Origin: Dermanyssus gallinae | Taxonomy: Eukaryota > Arthropoda > Arachnida > Mesostigmata > Dermanyssidae | DNA length: 64,000 nt | Assembly (NCBI GenBank): GCA_003439945.1 | Contig: QVRM01002168.1 | Span: forward strand, 62,001-126,000 | Direction of reading: 5' to 3' | Part shown: positions 38,071 through 51,149 of the stretch, piece by piece | Position numbering within the stretch: the stretch's first letter is position 1 | How the letters are laid out: every line of letters begins with the position of its first letter | The notes under the pieces: generated by a model | Seen by the model: the letters and a program-made list of their open reading frames with translations, nothing else | What the model was told of the DNA's origin: nothing | Database searches by the model: none | Position numbers and translations under genes: made by a program

Positions 38071-40599
38071 ATCATGTTTATACATAGCTATGTTGCAAAC
38101 GTAAATTATCAATAATATTTTGCAGCAAGACGACTCCGCAGGCTTCCCTGCATCCTAGCCTTCTCTCAGCCTTTATTCGGTAGACAAATGCGTTTTATAT
38201 TCTATATTGGCCGTTGAAACTTGCATGTTTTTGTTGTAGAAACTGATCACACTAGCTTCTTCGAAAGGCAACTGTTTAAAGTTATCCAATGTTGGTCACC
38301 GGAGGAGAAATAGTCCTATACAATAACGTTTGCAAACATCGAGATCCTGTAATGCCAAAGAAATAAATCCAGACTTTTAGGAAAATGCGCACTAAGTCAA
38401 GATTAACCGATGAAAATATAGATAGTGAGTTTCTAGAAAGAGCTAGAATTTTCGTATTACTTCATCGAACGGACTCCAGTAGTTTTGCTGTTGAAGTAAT
38501 CTAAGATCGTTTATCATGTTGCAAGAACTGCGTGAAATAGCGGCTGCGAGTCATTATTTATTTTATACTTTTGGCAGTTTCAAAGACTTAGTCGCATGAA
38601 GTTTAGCATATTTAGCATCTGCGGATATCCTTGTGATTAAAATGTCAATTGAATTGTGGACGCTCTTTGGGTAGCCTCAAAAGGGGACGTCAAGCTTTAG
38701 TAAGTCGGGCGATCACGGCGGCTACACAATGGGTCCGTCTTGGCCAGCCTATTAAAGCCTAAAAAGTCTAGGTTGCTAGTGCCCGCAAGCACCGTGGTGT
38801 ACTCGGAGAATAATTAGGGGCCTATACGGTCTTTGTTCTCTTCATCAGCTCAAACATTCACTGGTGGACACATGCGCAAGTCAACAGTATAGAGTTTCGC
38901 TGGCCCACCAATGCATTGAACAAGACCGTTGTGTGAACAGACTTCATATATGAATATGTTAAGTGCAGGGGGAACTTCGCCTGGTTGTCTCTCATCGGCA
39001 AAATCTAGCGACCATAGTCAGCACATTGTCGGTACTCAGTTGGTAGAAGATCCTACACTCGCTGAAACCGGCACGGATGTGCTTTTTCGTCCATTAGCAC
39101 ATTTTTACTCACGGTACGGCGACTTACAGCAACACTTTCCGACTGCACTGGGATGTTTGCAGGACGATCGATGGCTCAACTTATGAATGATCGGCCCTTC
39201 CATATTTAGCGCTGTCAGCGTCCGTGTTCATTCAATGTCACACAGATACATTGGACGACCACGGCAGGGTTAATTTCACATAATCGATCAAAAGATAACC
39301 TGTCTCTGCTATCTGCCCTCCCCTTGTTTTAAACCGTTTATTCCCTGTTTCATACACTCTCCACGGCAGTCGCGGAAAATATTGATGGTCAAAAGGGTAG
39401 ATTGGTTGGTCCAATTAACGTTGCGTTAATATATATATATATATATCCTAACGGCGTTTACACTGCATGTATGACATTTGAAGGACGGTATAGTATAACG
39501 TTTTCGACACAATTCTGATCGTTCACGATAGAACACTTTTTTTTGTTGCAGACAACTACTGTCTATAAATGACATAATATATGTGTACTGCAATGGTGCA
39601 AACTTTCAAAACATTTGTAAACCGGATATATGCCGTTGTTATCTAACCGCGCCAAATTTTCTTAAAAACGGACTATGGCGCTGTAGATGCGGTATCCAAC
39701 GTGTTAAACTGTAGTGTTTCTTCTAAACAGTTTTAAATATAGATGTAATAACAACGTAGTCATAAAGATCACAGTACGCGCCTAAAGATGAGATATAGCT
39801 ACGGGTCTTTGTAGAGTTCACACCAGCTGTACTTTGCCTAGCCAGACGTCAGCTTGATGGCAGGTTCACCATTTTTTTGCTCGTACCTGATAATAAATAA
39901 CTAATTTCCACACACTGATATGTGTCCGCTTTAATTTGAGATCATAAAGTGGTGCACTTTCGAGCACGGCCTCTTCGAGAGCCACCAGTTTGTGGCAAAC
40001 AGTTAACAATGATTGCAAAGCAGCAACGTCCGCGAATCGGTCTACGAATCGGTACGCAGATGCGTATGCATCTGGCGTCACAGGATTCGATCAGCTTAGG
40101 CCATACTCAGCAACTTTATGCCGTCGCAAGACGGCTACCGGCGCTCGATATTCAGATTGAATTGGTTCGAATAGAGTAATGAACAAAAGTAGGCGATCCT
40201 TGCGAGCAAAACTGCTAGTGCCCATCGTCGCAGCGGCCGTAAAATGCAATAATAACATTTATTTTTACAAGTTTAGCCTCGAGGAGCGCTTACGCGACGA
40301 GACTTCAACCTGCTTCGCATGATAACGACAGCAGCAACGGTGACGATGAAGACACATCGTGCCAAAAAGCATGTTGTGGCATTTTCCTCTATTTCAAGCT
40401 GCTGGAACAAACTGTCCGACGTACAGATGTTCTTACACGCAGGTTATACGTGTAAAGAACAAAGCAAAAAAGGCATATTGATGGTGCAGTTTTTTTTTGT
40501 CTTTGTCATAACCCCTATAGCAGCATTTAGCTAGCACGCATTGTTGTTGGGGTGCTCTCCCTGTAAGCTGATAAACAATTCCTATATGAGCGGAATTTG
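38071..40599. other. Unassigned stretch
   Basis: A short (TA)n tract lies at 39429-39446. Open stretches 38929-39186 and 39949-40179 (plus) show no motif. Nothing else recognised. Confidence 0.4.
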
Positions 40600-40735
40600 T
40601 TGTTGGGCTTGCTCACTACCAATATCTAAGTAAGCTCCTGGGGCAATAGACGCCAGTCTGCTAGCGTTATCTCAACATGCCCGGCGCCCTCCATACATCG
40701 AATGTATATCTCACGGGAAGTTCCAAGTCCTTAAA
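40600..40735 (+). repeat. SINE-B fragment, 3' part
   Basis: The segment with ATCTCAACATGCCCGGC, TGTATATCTCACGGG and AAGTTCCAAGTCC aligns over about 65 bases with the 3' end of the SINE-B units at 29.4-29.9 kb. The 5' promoter part is not recognisable. Confidence 0.5.
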
Positions 40736-43014
40736 GATTGTTTTGAATTCTAGTTTAGCAGCCTCTTCTGACATATATAAAAGAAGATTCCTTAGCTGAC
40801 GCGAAGGACCGCATTTCTCGAGAAACCAAACCTCAGTTGCACACCGGGTCGTCGCTTGATATCTGCGTAGATGGGGAGCAAGATGTCGGGCGGAATTTTC
40901 ACTTTGACAATCTTGAGAGCAAGTAATTTGTCAAAAACGTCTGTAACAGAGTCGCCGCAACGCATTTAAGGGCTGCTATGTAAGCATAATTCTGAGCCTT
41001 TAACTGATACCTTATTATCAGTAAAATTATTTTGACATAGCTGGAATCAACAAGAGTTGCCCTGTTCTTCACCGCCGGGAAATGAAGAGAACGTGCAATC
41101 GATGCGGTCACAGAATCTAGTCTGAATTTCTTCAGGCCAAATACGACAAAATAATGGCTCCACGTGCCTAAAAGGAGACGTTCAAAACTGTCTGACCGTT
41201 CTCCTGCTGCTACTGCTAACGCAAATTAAATTTTGTGCTCATGATGCATTATTACAAAGCATGACCAAGGGTGCAACGCACGACCCAGCCCAGCACACGA
41301 TGAGCGTGCAAACGATTGCTAGGCCTCGCCAAAGCTATTCATTAATCTTGCCTTTATCAAATTGATATCGGTTGATCGGCTGTGAGACGTACGTTATTTT
41401 GTGAGTTGTCGGTTTCTACAATGGGGTTAGCTAGGAGTAAAATGATGTGGATTTTGCTACAAGGTAGTTTCTGGGTTCTCTTTTGAAAGCAAACAAGGAA
41501 CAGGATGTACGTAAATGCCAAAAAAATAGCACTTTAACATGTCGTCGTTGTCGTTGCAAAACCACAGGCTGTCCTGACACGACAGCTGTATGAACTTGCG
41601 AGACCTCGAATCGACGCGCCTGGTAGGCTCTGACACTGTGGACAGCTTTAAATTGTTTTTGTCCTAGCTACGATAGCCGCTAGTCAATCTACAAGTGTGC
41701 CCGAATGTCGCAATGATGCTTGCGATCGGTCGCTGTGTTGACGTTCAGCGGAATGAAGGCAATAATACGTCGTGCCCAAAACTGCGTAAATCTTACGCGC
41801 CCGAAAGCTGTTGTGGCAACGCTCCTTGGGAAGGAAAATTGCGCTGGCTGTCGCCTTTCCAGGTTCCGGAACGCTCTCATACGGGGCACAGGCCAACGAT
41901 ACTGGGTACTGAAGATAAGGCTCCAGTTTTCGTTGCTATACCGCTGCCCCCAGGATATTAGAGCTATTTATCTTTCATTGGTGTAGCTGATAAGATAAAG
42001 ATAGCTGTACGTGGTCAGCCGAAGTATTGTTGTGTGTCAAGCTAAAAACACCCGTTAGCTACTCGCCCTTTGTTATTAAGGCGCCGCATATTGTCGGCGA
42101 ATAGAAGATGGCTGACTCAGCCACTAGGTATGTGGTTTTTTTGCTCTTGAGTAAAGGGGTTTTTGATGATGAGGCGCTTATTTTTAGCAGACATCATTAG
42201 CTTTGCTGCTCTGAAGCACTGCCTGATTCAGCCACTGGCTGAGTTGTCTCCTTTTTGGTTTGGCTGTCAGTCCCAACTTTTTACTGTTATTGTTGAACAT
42301 ATCTTGTCGCCAAACCTTTGCGAATTACGAAGCTCTTGAGGGAAGTTCCGGGCCGTTCTGTTCCAAACCCACGTCGTTCGTATGACCCTCTAGAAGACCC
42401 CCCCTGGGGGTTCGGGTGAATATTTTATGGCTAAGAGTCAATAAAAGTAGTCTCCGCGTTTGTCTTATTTACAAACGGGCCAGCTATGAGGTCGAGAAGA
42501 TCTCGTGTTGATTGGGATCATTCGCACCTGTCGGCAGCACAACGAAAGAGCCAGTGTCTACTGAGCTCTACCCGGCGCACAATCCATCAATCAGAATATT
42601 ATACATGGCAATTTTGGCTATTTGTTGACAAGTGGCACTGTTTTTTGTATCAGTTGTGCCTTGTAGAAATCTTTTAGAAACACGATTTGATTGTCTAGCA
42701 TTCATAGCTTCTCTAACCTTATGTATTTGTGTCCGGTGTTCCTAAGATTTGAGAGCTTGTGCTCGACACCAATTTTGTTGATTTATAAGGAGGATTTATG
42801 TACCGCGCCGTCAAAAGTCTACTTGCGGGAAACAAGCTGGTCGGGAAAACAATCTTCACGCGCGTAGTAATAATGTCGCATTTCCTGATATCATAATCGA
42901 CTTCCCTCCCTGGTGAGTTGCTCTCTAGAATTGACTTCTTTACTTTCCATTAGTAATAGTAGTAAAGTAAATTTAATACAGACACTTGAGTATACAGCCG
43001 TTTAGCACGCAATG

Positions 43015-43016
<2 letters not shown>
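40736..43016. other. Unassigned stretch
   Basis: Overlapping open stretches at 41684-41986 on both strands have no motif. Two loose repeats of a CAGCCACT-containing word lie near 42118 and 42230. Nothing else recognised. Confidence 0.4.
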
Positions 43017-43063
<47 letters not shown>

Positions 43064-43064
43064 T
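43017..43064. repeat. (TA)n microsatellite
   Basis: About 23 TA units. Confidence 0.95.
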
Positions 43065-43648
43065 ACTGTTGAATCGCTGTGATCATTGGTAAGCCTTATG
43101 TTGTGCGCATGTAAAAACTGTGCCCTGGGACGTATCAGCATCAGGGAGTTTGTAAGCGCACCGCATGAACAACACCGAGCGGGTGAAATCGAAAGCAAGA
43201 CTCAGTTAATCAACTCACTATTAGCGAATAGCCAGCCCTCTCTGCTCCGACTGTGGCCATCCGTCCACTAGCGTGTCGTCAGGTTGCCGAACTGAGACCT
43301 GTATACATACACGGCCCTTGAAACGTTAATTCGCTTCGGTTCTGTTGGGAGACGTAAAAAATGGTCCCCTAGGCTCTGCTTTTGCTTGTAGACGAAGACA
43401 GATGACCTGCAACGTCGGCTGGTGGGCCGACGCGTGTCCAGGCTCTACGTGTCCAAGTGCCTTCAACACCACACACCGCTAGTGGATGAGTTCGCGCTCG
43501 GCAGGCGAGCGGGCGGGAGAACGGGCGAACGGACGTCCGTGCGTCTACTTATGCTAGGGAGGCGTCTCCAGGGGGACGGACACAACGAACGAAGTATATG
43601 TGCGTTTTGCTTCTTTCCTGATGGACCGAGATGACAACGACACATATG
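43065..43648. other. Unassigned stretch, GC-rising toward minisatellite
   Basis: Nothing recognised. The frame that becomes the repeat region opens at ATG 43631 on the plus strand. Confidence 0.4.
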
Positions 43649-43933
43649 GCGCGTAGTAGCACCCCCGAACAACGACGGGAGCGTAGTAGAACCCCCGAAC
43701 AACAACGGGCGCGTAGTTCCCCCCAAGAGCAACGGGCGCGTAGTACCCCCCAAGAACAACGGGCGCGTAGTACCCCCCAAGAACAACGGGCGCGTAGTAC
43801 CCCCGAAGAACGATGGGCGCGTAGTACCCCCGAAGAACGACGGGCGCGTAGTACCCCCGAGGAACGACGGGCGCGTAGTAGAACCCCCGAAGAACGACGG
43901 GCGCGTAGTAGAACCCCCGAAGAACGACGGGCG
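43649..43933. repeat. 27/30-bp minisatellite, 10 units, open on both strands
   Basis: Ten units of GCGCGTAGTACCCCCGAAGA-ACGACGG type. The first two and last two are 30 bp (extra AGA or AGC), the middle six 27 bp. Unit lengths are multiples of three, so frames persist. The plus frame from 43631 to 44086 reads RARSTPEER-type Arg/Ser-rich repeats, while minus frames read YYAPVVLRG or TRPSFFGG repeats. Whether any frame is translated cannot be judged; neither flank has recognised domains. Variant spread shows that neighbouring units are most alike (units 4 and 5 and units 9 and 10 identical), as expected from local unit duplication. Confidence 0.92.
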
Positions 43934-44086
43934 CGTGCTCGCTCGCATGCACTGCCGGCGGCGGCGGCTCGTGTGGTGAATTGTATCGAAAGTTTGCAAA
44001 GGCTATTGTGGCTTTGTTTTGTGCTGTCGCGTCAGTGGTCGCGTCTATTTTGGCGCGTGCAACCTCTTTCCTATATCCTTCCCTAA

Positions 44087-45000
44087 TAGAAATATTCAGT
44101 CAGCTGCACAGACGCATGATTGATGTCTGAACGCCGCTGCCCTGTGTTGGGACAACGTTACGAAACGAAATATATGTAACGCTGCTTTATGAGCTGCCTG
44201 CACGCCGAGCGGCTACAGCTTAGCACTAGAAATAAGCTAGGAGTTTGCGTTATGCTCGGAAACCTCGGCACTTGATTTCTTGATCTACATCTAGCGAAGC
44301 GTGCTATCAAAGTGGCACAAGTAGCTGACTGGATGCGGGTGACTGCATGCACTTCGCTACAGTTTACTGTGACTCTACTTTAGAGTCAACGATCGACTCG
44401 CCAGCAAAAAGGTTCCTTCCCATTTGACTAAATGGACTGTTTACCTTTATAGCATATGTGTGTGCGACACGTTTAGTCACGCCATCAGTTCATTGCCTAC
44501 GACACTAATATATAAAGTAAGCGAGCTAGTTTAGTAACTGGTCAAACTGGTAAACGGCCTAGCAGTGACTAACGGTACTACGTTGCTGAACTCAGCGACG
44601 ACAAGGAATTCGGCTTCAAACTCAACTCCATAAATGCAAGTTTTTTAGTTACCTTGTTAGTAAGGATTCTCAACTGTTTGTCAACCCGTCAGAATTATAC
44701 GAATGTATTACTTTCCAGGTCATCTATATTGAGTTATTAAAATCAGACCATTCCGGGATTCAGCTTGTGAAAACATTTCGAGCGTATAGTTCTGTGGACA
44801 GCAGTTGCTGCTGCTGCTGCTGTTATTATACATTATTAGAACAATTGAATAAAATCACCTTTGTTATGTACATGGTCAATAGTCAAATGGTATAATAAAA
44901 ACAATATCACTGCGAGAGGCTCCTTAGAGAGATCGCACGTGGGCAGACTGCCCCGTGATACTTTGTTATTATACGATAGCGCCTTTACTTTTCGTTATCA
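44087..45000. other. Unassigned stretch
   Basis: Nothing recognised. A (TGC)n stub lies near 44805-44822. Confidence 0.4.
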
Positions 45001-47130
45001 TCATTCTGGTGGTGGCGGTGGTAGTGGTCGTCGCCGTAGCCCCGTTATACATCATCACTGTTGTCGGCGTTGATAACTTGATTGTTATTGACGATAGGAT
45101 TTGTATGATGATAACAACGGACGGCAGCCGCGTGTTGGTGGTATGATTATGTTGGTCGGATTGTGGTGGTTTTGACGGGTGCTAGGTAATGACGGCGCTA
45201 ACTCAACGCGACTCGCAACGTCGTGGCGCGATCCGAGGCGCACCCCAGGTCTAGCCGGCTCTAGGTGATGTTCCAAGGCAATCCACGTTCTAGCAGATAA
45301 CTTAGCTTCAGTCAACGCCATGTATGCCTCAACCGCACCGGCGACGAAGATGAAGCCGAGAGCGACGACGACGACGACGACAACAACGATGACGACGAGG
45401 TCGACCTGGGAAACGGAACATTGAAGTGACATCCAAGCCCGTCTTATCGACAGCGACCGATCGAGCGACCGGTTACCTTTTCGGTGACGTCGGCCATCAT
45501 CAACCCAGCGTCCGTTCCTGCGGATGATGTGGCGGTGGCGGCAGTGGAAAGCCAAAATCAAATCTTTTCGAGTCGATCGTAATATACGTAACAGTAATAC
45601 CGACAACAACAACAACAACAACCACAACAACAACAATAATAATAATAATAATATAGGCATTGATGAACAGTCAGCCACCGCGGAGTATCAGCCGGACCCA
45701 CGGCTGGCCGCCGCACATCGTGTGCTCGCAGTTCGCAGATGAGGACGAGAAGCAGCACGAGAGAGAGAGAGAGAGAGAGAGAGATGGCGGCGGAATGGCG
45801 CCAACGACATTCAAGTTGTTCCCCCTGACACAGACGACCAGGGCAGGCCAGTCAGTCATCCAGTGAGCCCTATTCCCTTGCCCACCTCCCACCTTCCCCG
45901 CTCACTGGTTAGTTATCGTTTTTTGTTATTAGCTTTTGCTCGACGACTGAATGGAACGAGACGTGCCAACACTTACAATGGGCTTGGGCGCGCTAGCGAC
46001 ACCTACGGACGAACGAACGTCGTAGCCGTCGACATCGACATAGGCGCCTCCCATAGACAGACAGACAGACATGCAGGCTGGCAGATAGGCTGGCTGGCAG
46101 GCAAAGCCTGTGGCCCGGGGCCACGGACAGGCAAGCAGGGGAGCGGAGCGGAGACCCACAGCGGGGCAGGGCAGGGCGATCCCCGCCGCGAACGGATGTG
46201 CAACGCGGTGGAGGACGAAAACGAAAACAGCGGTCGATGTTTCTGCTGTCGCCACTGCTGCCGCTGCTGCTGCGATTGCTGGCGCCGACCGCTATTTTAC
46301 CTGCGTACTCTAGGTCGACGAGGTGGAGGTGATCATCACCTTCTGCGAGGGGCCCGCCAAATCCGAACGTGAACGCTGGTGCTGCGGCGCTTGTCAATGT
46401 CGCTCGTCGTGTTGATTCTGCCTCTCTTTTCGCGGGGGGCCACGAGTGCACGAGTACGGCTAGTATGCAAGCGAGTGCAGCACGTATATTGCAGTATGAC
46501 CCTGTTCCTGCCCGGCAAAAAGGGTACGACAGGAGAGCGCAAAAGGAACGAAGGATGAATTAAGTCGACTAGATACGTCGGAAAACACCAGCGCCAACAG
46601 CGTAGAATACGAGAGCGCAAACAGGAAAGCAAAGGGCAACCAGAGATTTCGAAGTACATCGAGGGAGAGAGGGAGGGGGTATCGTGAGGAAGTTAGAGAG
46701 AGCAAGGAAGAGAAGAAACGGGACGGGAGATGATGTCGAGTATCTTCAGATCGAGGAGGTTGCTTGCTGCTGCCTCTGTGGGGGTGTAAATGTCAGCCAA
46801 TAGCCACGGATAGATCGGGCGTCGTCCGAAAAAGAGATGATGGTGGGGTGCTAGATCGAGCGACAGCAGATGGACGACAAAAGAACGAACGAAGCAATAG
46901 ATGGATCGGTGAAACCGGCATGAAGAAAGAACAACGGCTCGAATCATCATCGACATCATCGAGCGGCGAACGGCGAGCGCTGCAATTCTTCGTGTACTGA
47001 TAGTGATGCCGGCGATCCGGCGGCCGCCGAGGCTGACGATGGGGTTGCGAAAATTTCGCGATTTGCCGCTTGCCACAACGACTTGACATCATCGCTTTGG
47101 CATCAAAGCTTCGTTGCAGAGGGGTAGCAG
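45001..47130. other. GC-rich simple-repeat block
   Basis: (GGT)n near 45008-45028, (GAC)n near 45360-45400, (CAA)n/(AAT)n at 45603-45655, (GA)n at 45761-45783, (CAGA)n near 46058-46072 and (CTG)n near 46255-46275. Many open stretches occur on both strands (for example 45085-45678 minus and 45863-46372 plus) with no conserved domain. A CpG-island-like promoter region is possible. Confidence 0.35.
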
Positions 47131-47465
47131 CCGTTTATTTCTCTCGTTCGCCCGTCTTCCGTTTTCCGGCAGTTGTGTTTGTGTAGGTTTCCGCTGTACT
47201 TATCGCCTGTGCTTTCAGCTGAGCATCAGCTAACAAAGTTGCTGCTCTCTTCTTCATCTTACTCTCTCTTTATACTGCCAGAGGAAATGAGGCAATTAAA
47301 TGTGGTTGGCGGTTATCATCACCCAAAACAATATTACTATTTGTATTATTATTATCAGTGCTCTCTTTGTGTAGGGTTACGCTTTGCACCGTATAATAGT
47401 CGCGTTATAGGAGGAAAGCATATTGATGCATATAGATACACCGAAAATAGTATTTGGCATGTGTG
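47131..47465. other. Unassigned stretch
   Basis: A short (ATT)n run lies near 47336-47356. Nothing else recognised. Confidence 0.4.
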
Positions 47466-47640
47466 GCGGCGTGGTTTGAGAGGCTAGTGTTCTAGTCAGA
47501 GTCCCTGTTACGGATCGAATTATCTTTGAGCGATGCTCATTGAGATCAAATGATAAACCATACCGCTGAGAGTCTGTGGCCGCACTGGCACAAAGAACTG
47601 TAGAGAAAACCCTAGATATCTCAGCATCTCCGATTCTTTT
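47466..47640 (+). repeat. SINE-B copy, decayed
   Basis: It starts with an A-box-like GGCGTGGTTTGAGAGG, keeps a damaged B box (CGGATCGAAT), then GAGCGATGCTCATTGAGAT, ATACCGCTGAGAGTC and CCCTAGATATCTCAGCATC, in the same order as in the 29.4 kb units. The end is lost near 47640. Confidence 0.65.
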
Positions 47641-49903
47641 AAGATCCTTCTTAGGATTTGCAAAGTGGGTTAAAAATGCTAAGTTACAGACGTCTAAGAC
47701 GACCGCTCATGATAGTGTGCAGGTTTGAGCTATTGCATTAGCTGAATCGCGTATGGACACATCGCTAGATCCGACCTCAAAACACGTGAAGTTGAAGTGC
47801 GCGAAATGTCTAATTGTTGGGCATATCGCCAAACTGATGTTTCCGCACATTGTCGGCCACAGTGGCCAAATTTGCAGCCAAACGAGCACTATGTGGCACT
47901 CCACGGCTTGATACATTACGTATTCAGCCATCTTTGTGAGACTTATGCACATGTTCACGAATGGTATTCGTATAAGGTTGCATATATCGACCGCAAATTG
48001 CACGAAGAGCTCGGCAGCATGCCCGTACAGAGTTCCCCTTCAAGAGAAATGTTCACAATCTCTACGCGTTCTTCCGTTCACCGCTCCAGACAACGCTCCA
48101 TTTTGGATCTGGCTGCCCTAACCTGTTCTGTTTGCGAAAAGAGCAGATCGCGGGGGAAGAAGAGCTAGCCGCAAACTTTTGAAGGATGCCAGGGACACTC
48201 TATGCACAGGGTGTCCCTAAATTTAGTTCATTCATTTAAAGGAGTTGGTAGATTGAATTGGGAAAATCTATTTTTTAAACATGTTATGTCGCCCTTTAAA
48301 ATTAGTGTACTTAATTTTTATCATCGTTTGTATCACACTTTATATATATATATATATATATCATAGTTTAGACCAAGCTTAAATATACATAGAACCCAAC
48401 GACTATTTGTTGGTGCTTCATTCAGTTGTTTTCTCTCTTCCTCTCCCTTCCTCTATAATTTCTGTATTGTGTCATCGTATAGTATTGCATCCACTCTTCA
48501 TAGCTGAAGAAAAGTGTCACTGAAGTCAGTCAAAGCGAACCGCATTATACTGGTCCATGGTCGACGCCATGTTAACAATCGAGTCACGGTCAAACACGTC
48601 AATTTTTTTCGACCTCAACGCCACCTAATGTCTCTGGATATCGTTTGCCTGTATCGCGTAAACTAACGAGAAGCAATTAAGCAACGTTTGGTCGTACATC
48701 GACATAAAGGCCTGCTTTGAACATACGGACGTGCGTTTGTTTATATGTATATACAGACATACCAGCAGAACCACCCACATCGCAAAGACACGCAAGCCTC
48801 ACAAATGGCTACGCAATTTGTTCATATATATATGGCTTAAAACTAAAGGACACTCTAAACAAGCTCGATGGCAACAGCGATGACAAAAACAGAAACAAAG
48901 ATACGTTCTCGACCAGATCGCAATGAGACCGTTCTGCAAAAGCACTACGTCCAAGTTAGATTTTGGCAAAATGCGCCTGTCGCTACAGCAGCTGCACAGT
49001 CTCCCACATCTCGCAGATCGCAGGAGAAAAGTGCCAGAAGCACTGGACCACGGCTACTATTGCCCGCAGATAGCTACTCCCCAAACATACATACAGATAT
49101 GCGCGTGTATCTGTTTATTGATCTATTTGTTTATCCACCCGTGTACATCTGTACATTCGATGATTTTTGATACCAACATCAATGCCATTAGGCAAAAACT
49201 TCAGCGTCTGTGGCTCTTTCAAGAATTGCTTACGAAAGGACGGAAATAATTTTGCATAGCTGTCAGGTCCAGCTCTTTATATCTCCATACCGTATCTATT
49301 TAATTGCAAATATACGGTTATATAAGACAATTGTGTACTTTTGCGGAGTATACATATAGACTATTATTTAACATGTTCGGCAAATCTTTTTTTCTAAATT
49401 CTTTCTCTCCTACCTTAGTCGCCTGTTGCTTGGTCAAGTGTATCCACTGTTCGAACACGCCCAGTTTTCTCATAAACCTGTCGCGATCGTTTCAGTTTTA
49501 GGGATAAACTTTATCTTTCGATTGCGATCTACGTATAGGTGTCCAATGTGGCGAAAACGAGCACATCTGGTTGGAGTTTACACAGCCAGAGCAGCAGTCC
49601 ATAATCTGTGTACCGTGTACAAACGGAATAAACTGTGGGACGACTGCTCAAGTGTAGTTTTCCAAGATCAAGGATAATAATCCGCACACCGACCGTACAT
49701 TGGTAAACTGTCCATGTTCACACGAGGGTCATCTGAAGGACGCTTGGAAGAGGGGTGCTTTCCAATTAAGTCGACTAAGCTTTTGCCTTAAAAGTAAAAT
49801 CTGCCCCTCACACCATTATTGATCACCTGCACCCACCGACAGGAATTATTTGCAATATCGCAGTCGAGAGATTGAAAAACCACAACATTTATTAAGCATA
49901 CGC

Positions 49904-49935
<32 letters not shown>
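47641..49935. other. Unassigned stretch with (TA)n tracts
   Basis: (TA)n at 48341-48361 and 49902-49930. A CAGGGTGTCCCTAAATTTAG word at 48207-48226 resembles the tip of a Tc1/mariner-type inverted repeat, but no partner was found. Open stretches 47797-48168 and 48868-49249 have no motif. Confidence 0.35.
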
Positions 49936-49937
<2 letters not shown>

Positions 49938-50735
49938 GGGATCATAACCGTATGCACTTATTTTAAGTAATACATTTTCCCAATGGAAGGAGGGAACGGA
50001 ATCGTAAAATTATGGCATTGCGATCAAAATGAATCCTTAAAAGACTGTTGTCTGGCAATAGCAATTTTATTGCCTATAATTTCCGTACCAAATTGATGGT
50101 GCTGCGTTACGTGATTGCCGAGTAACTAAGCTTTTTTCGTCTATCATAGTTGTTGTGTTTTACGTTGAAGCGCTCACGTTTAGAACCGTAACATTTTGCC
50201 AAGACGCTTCTGCCCCCTCCGTTAATTGGGAAAAATATTTTCTTGTAGAGTTTTACCAAACCTTACGAAAAAGCTTAGTTACTCGGCAACTACGTAACGC
50301 AGCACCATCTTAGTACGAAAATGGGCATTCAACTTGCTATTGACCGGTAGTCTTTTGAGTATAAATGTTTGGTTGTAATGGCAACATTTTTGGTTTTGAA
50401 CGTGAAACCTTCAATGTAACATATCGGCTTTGTATGACATTCTTAAATCCGGCTATTTGCCTTTCGCTACTTGCGTCGGGTATCATTCAGATTATACAGA
50501 ACCATTGCCGAACAGGCCGGTATGATCGGCCACTTCATGCATTGACTGGCTCTTCCACAAACGTAAATTTTGCACAGCTATGTAAGAGAAAAAAAATACA
50601 GAATAACTACTTAATAAATTTCATCCTCATTCGTATACAAGCCGTTTACGCCCCCTCCTTCCACTGGGGAAATTTATTTTCATGCCGAGTTCTACCAAAC
50701 TTTTAAATAAGTGCATACGGTTATGATAGACTCTG
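49936..50735. mobile_element. Foldback-type inverted-repeat element (MITE), about 800 bp
   Basis: The left end (CAGGGATCATAACCGTATGC at 49936) and the reverse complement of the right end (CAGAGTCTATCATAACCGTA, 50735 inward) match through CATAACCGTATGCACTTATTT. Inner arms 50095-50139 and 50266-50309 are near-perfect inverted repeats (GATGGTGCTGCGTTACGTG inward), and further weaker complementarity links 50040-50075 with 50330-50365. The right arm holds about 270 extra bases (about 50390-50645). A CCCCCTCC...TGGGGAAA segment occurs three times (left inverted, middle, right), showing internal duplication. A (TA)n tract abuts the left end. No transposase frame is present, so it would need a helper. 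The CAG-starting ends next to TA suggest a Tc1/mariner-type helper; this is an inference. Confidence 0.7.
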
Positions 50736-51149
50736 AATATAATATCAGGGTAACAGTAACACTGTATATATGTATATAACGCAAATTAGTTACCACTGAA
50801 CCAAGCGCCAGCAAGCTCTTCACTCAAACAGTCGTTGAGTTCTATCAATATATGAGCTTGATATCACTATCTGTATATTTGTTTAGGGGACATTTTCGTA
50901 TGACCCGTGAGGCCGTAAGTAAATTACCATTTAATACGTCTGCAATTCCACGTATATAGCATTATTCTGGCCACGCCGCTGTCTCTTTACTTTTGTTTTG
51001 TCCCCTGACTAGACTGGAAACACAACCCGAGTGTTCTCGGCCGAGACCGTCAGCAGAGAAAAAAAAGTAGGTAAGTAACGGCATAGGGCCGTCCTGGGCC
51101 ATACACGTTACGTGATTGCCGAAACGCCTGACGCGTAAGACGCCAAGTC
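50736..51149. other. Unassigned stretch with one stray repeat end
   Basis: At about 51107-51123 the word GTTACGTGATTGCCGA recurs from the inner arm of the foldback element. Nothing else recognised. Confidence 0.45.

Noticed and set aside
43649..43933. CRISPR array
   Set aside because: Units of 27-30 bp are contiguous without unique spacers and the DNA is eukaryotic; it is a minisatellite.
45085..45678. 197-codon minus-strand open stretch
   Set aside because: Leu/Val runs come from CAA/AAT and GAC repeats; no domain.
47797..48168. 123-codon plus-strand frame with several Cys and His
   Set aside because: Cys/His spacing does not match a zinc-binding family I know; likely chance.
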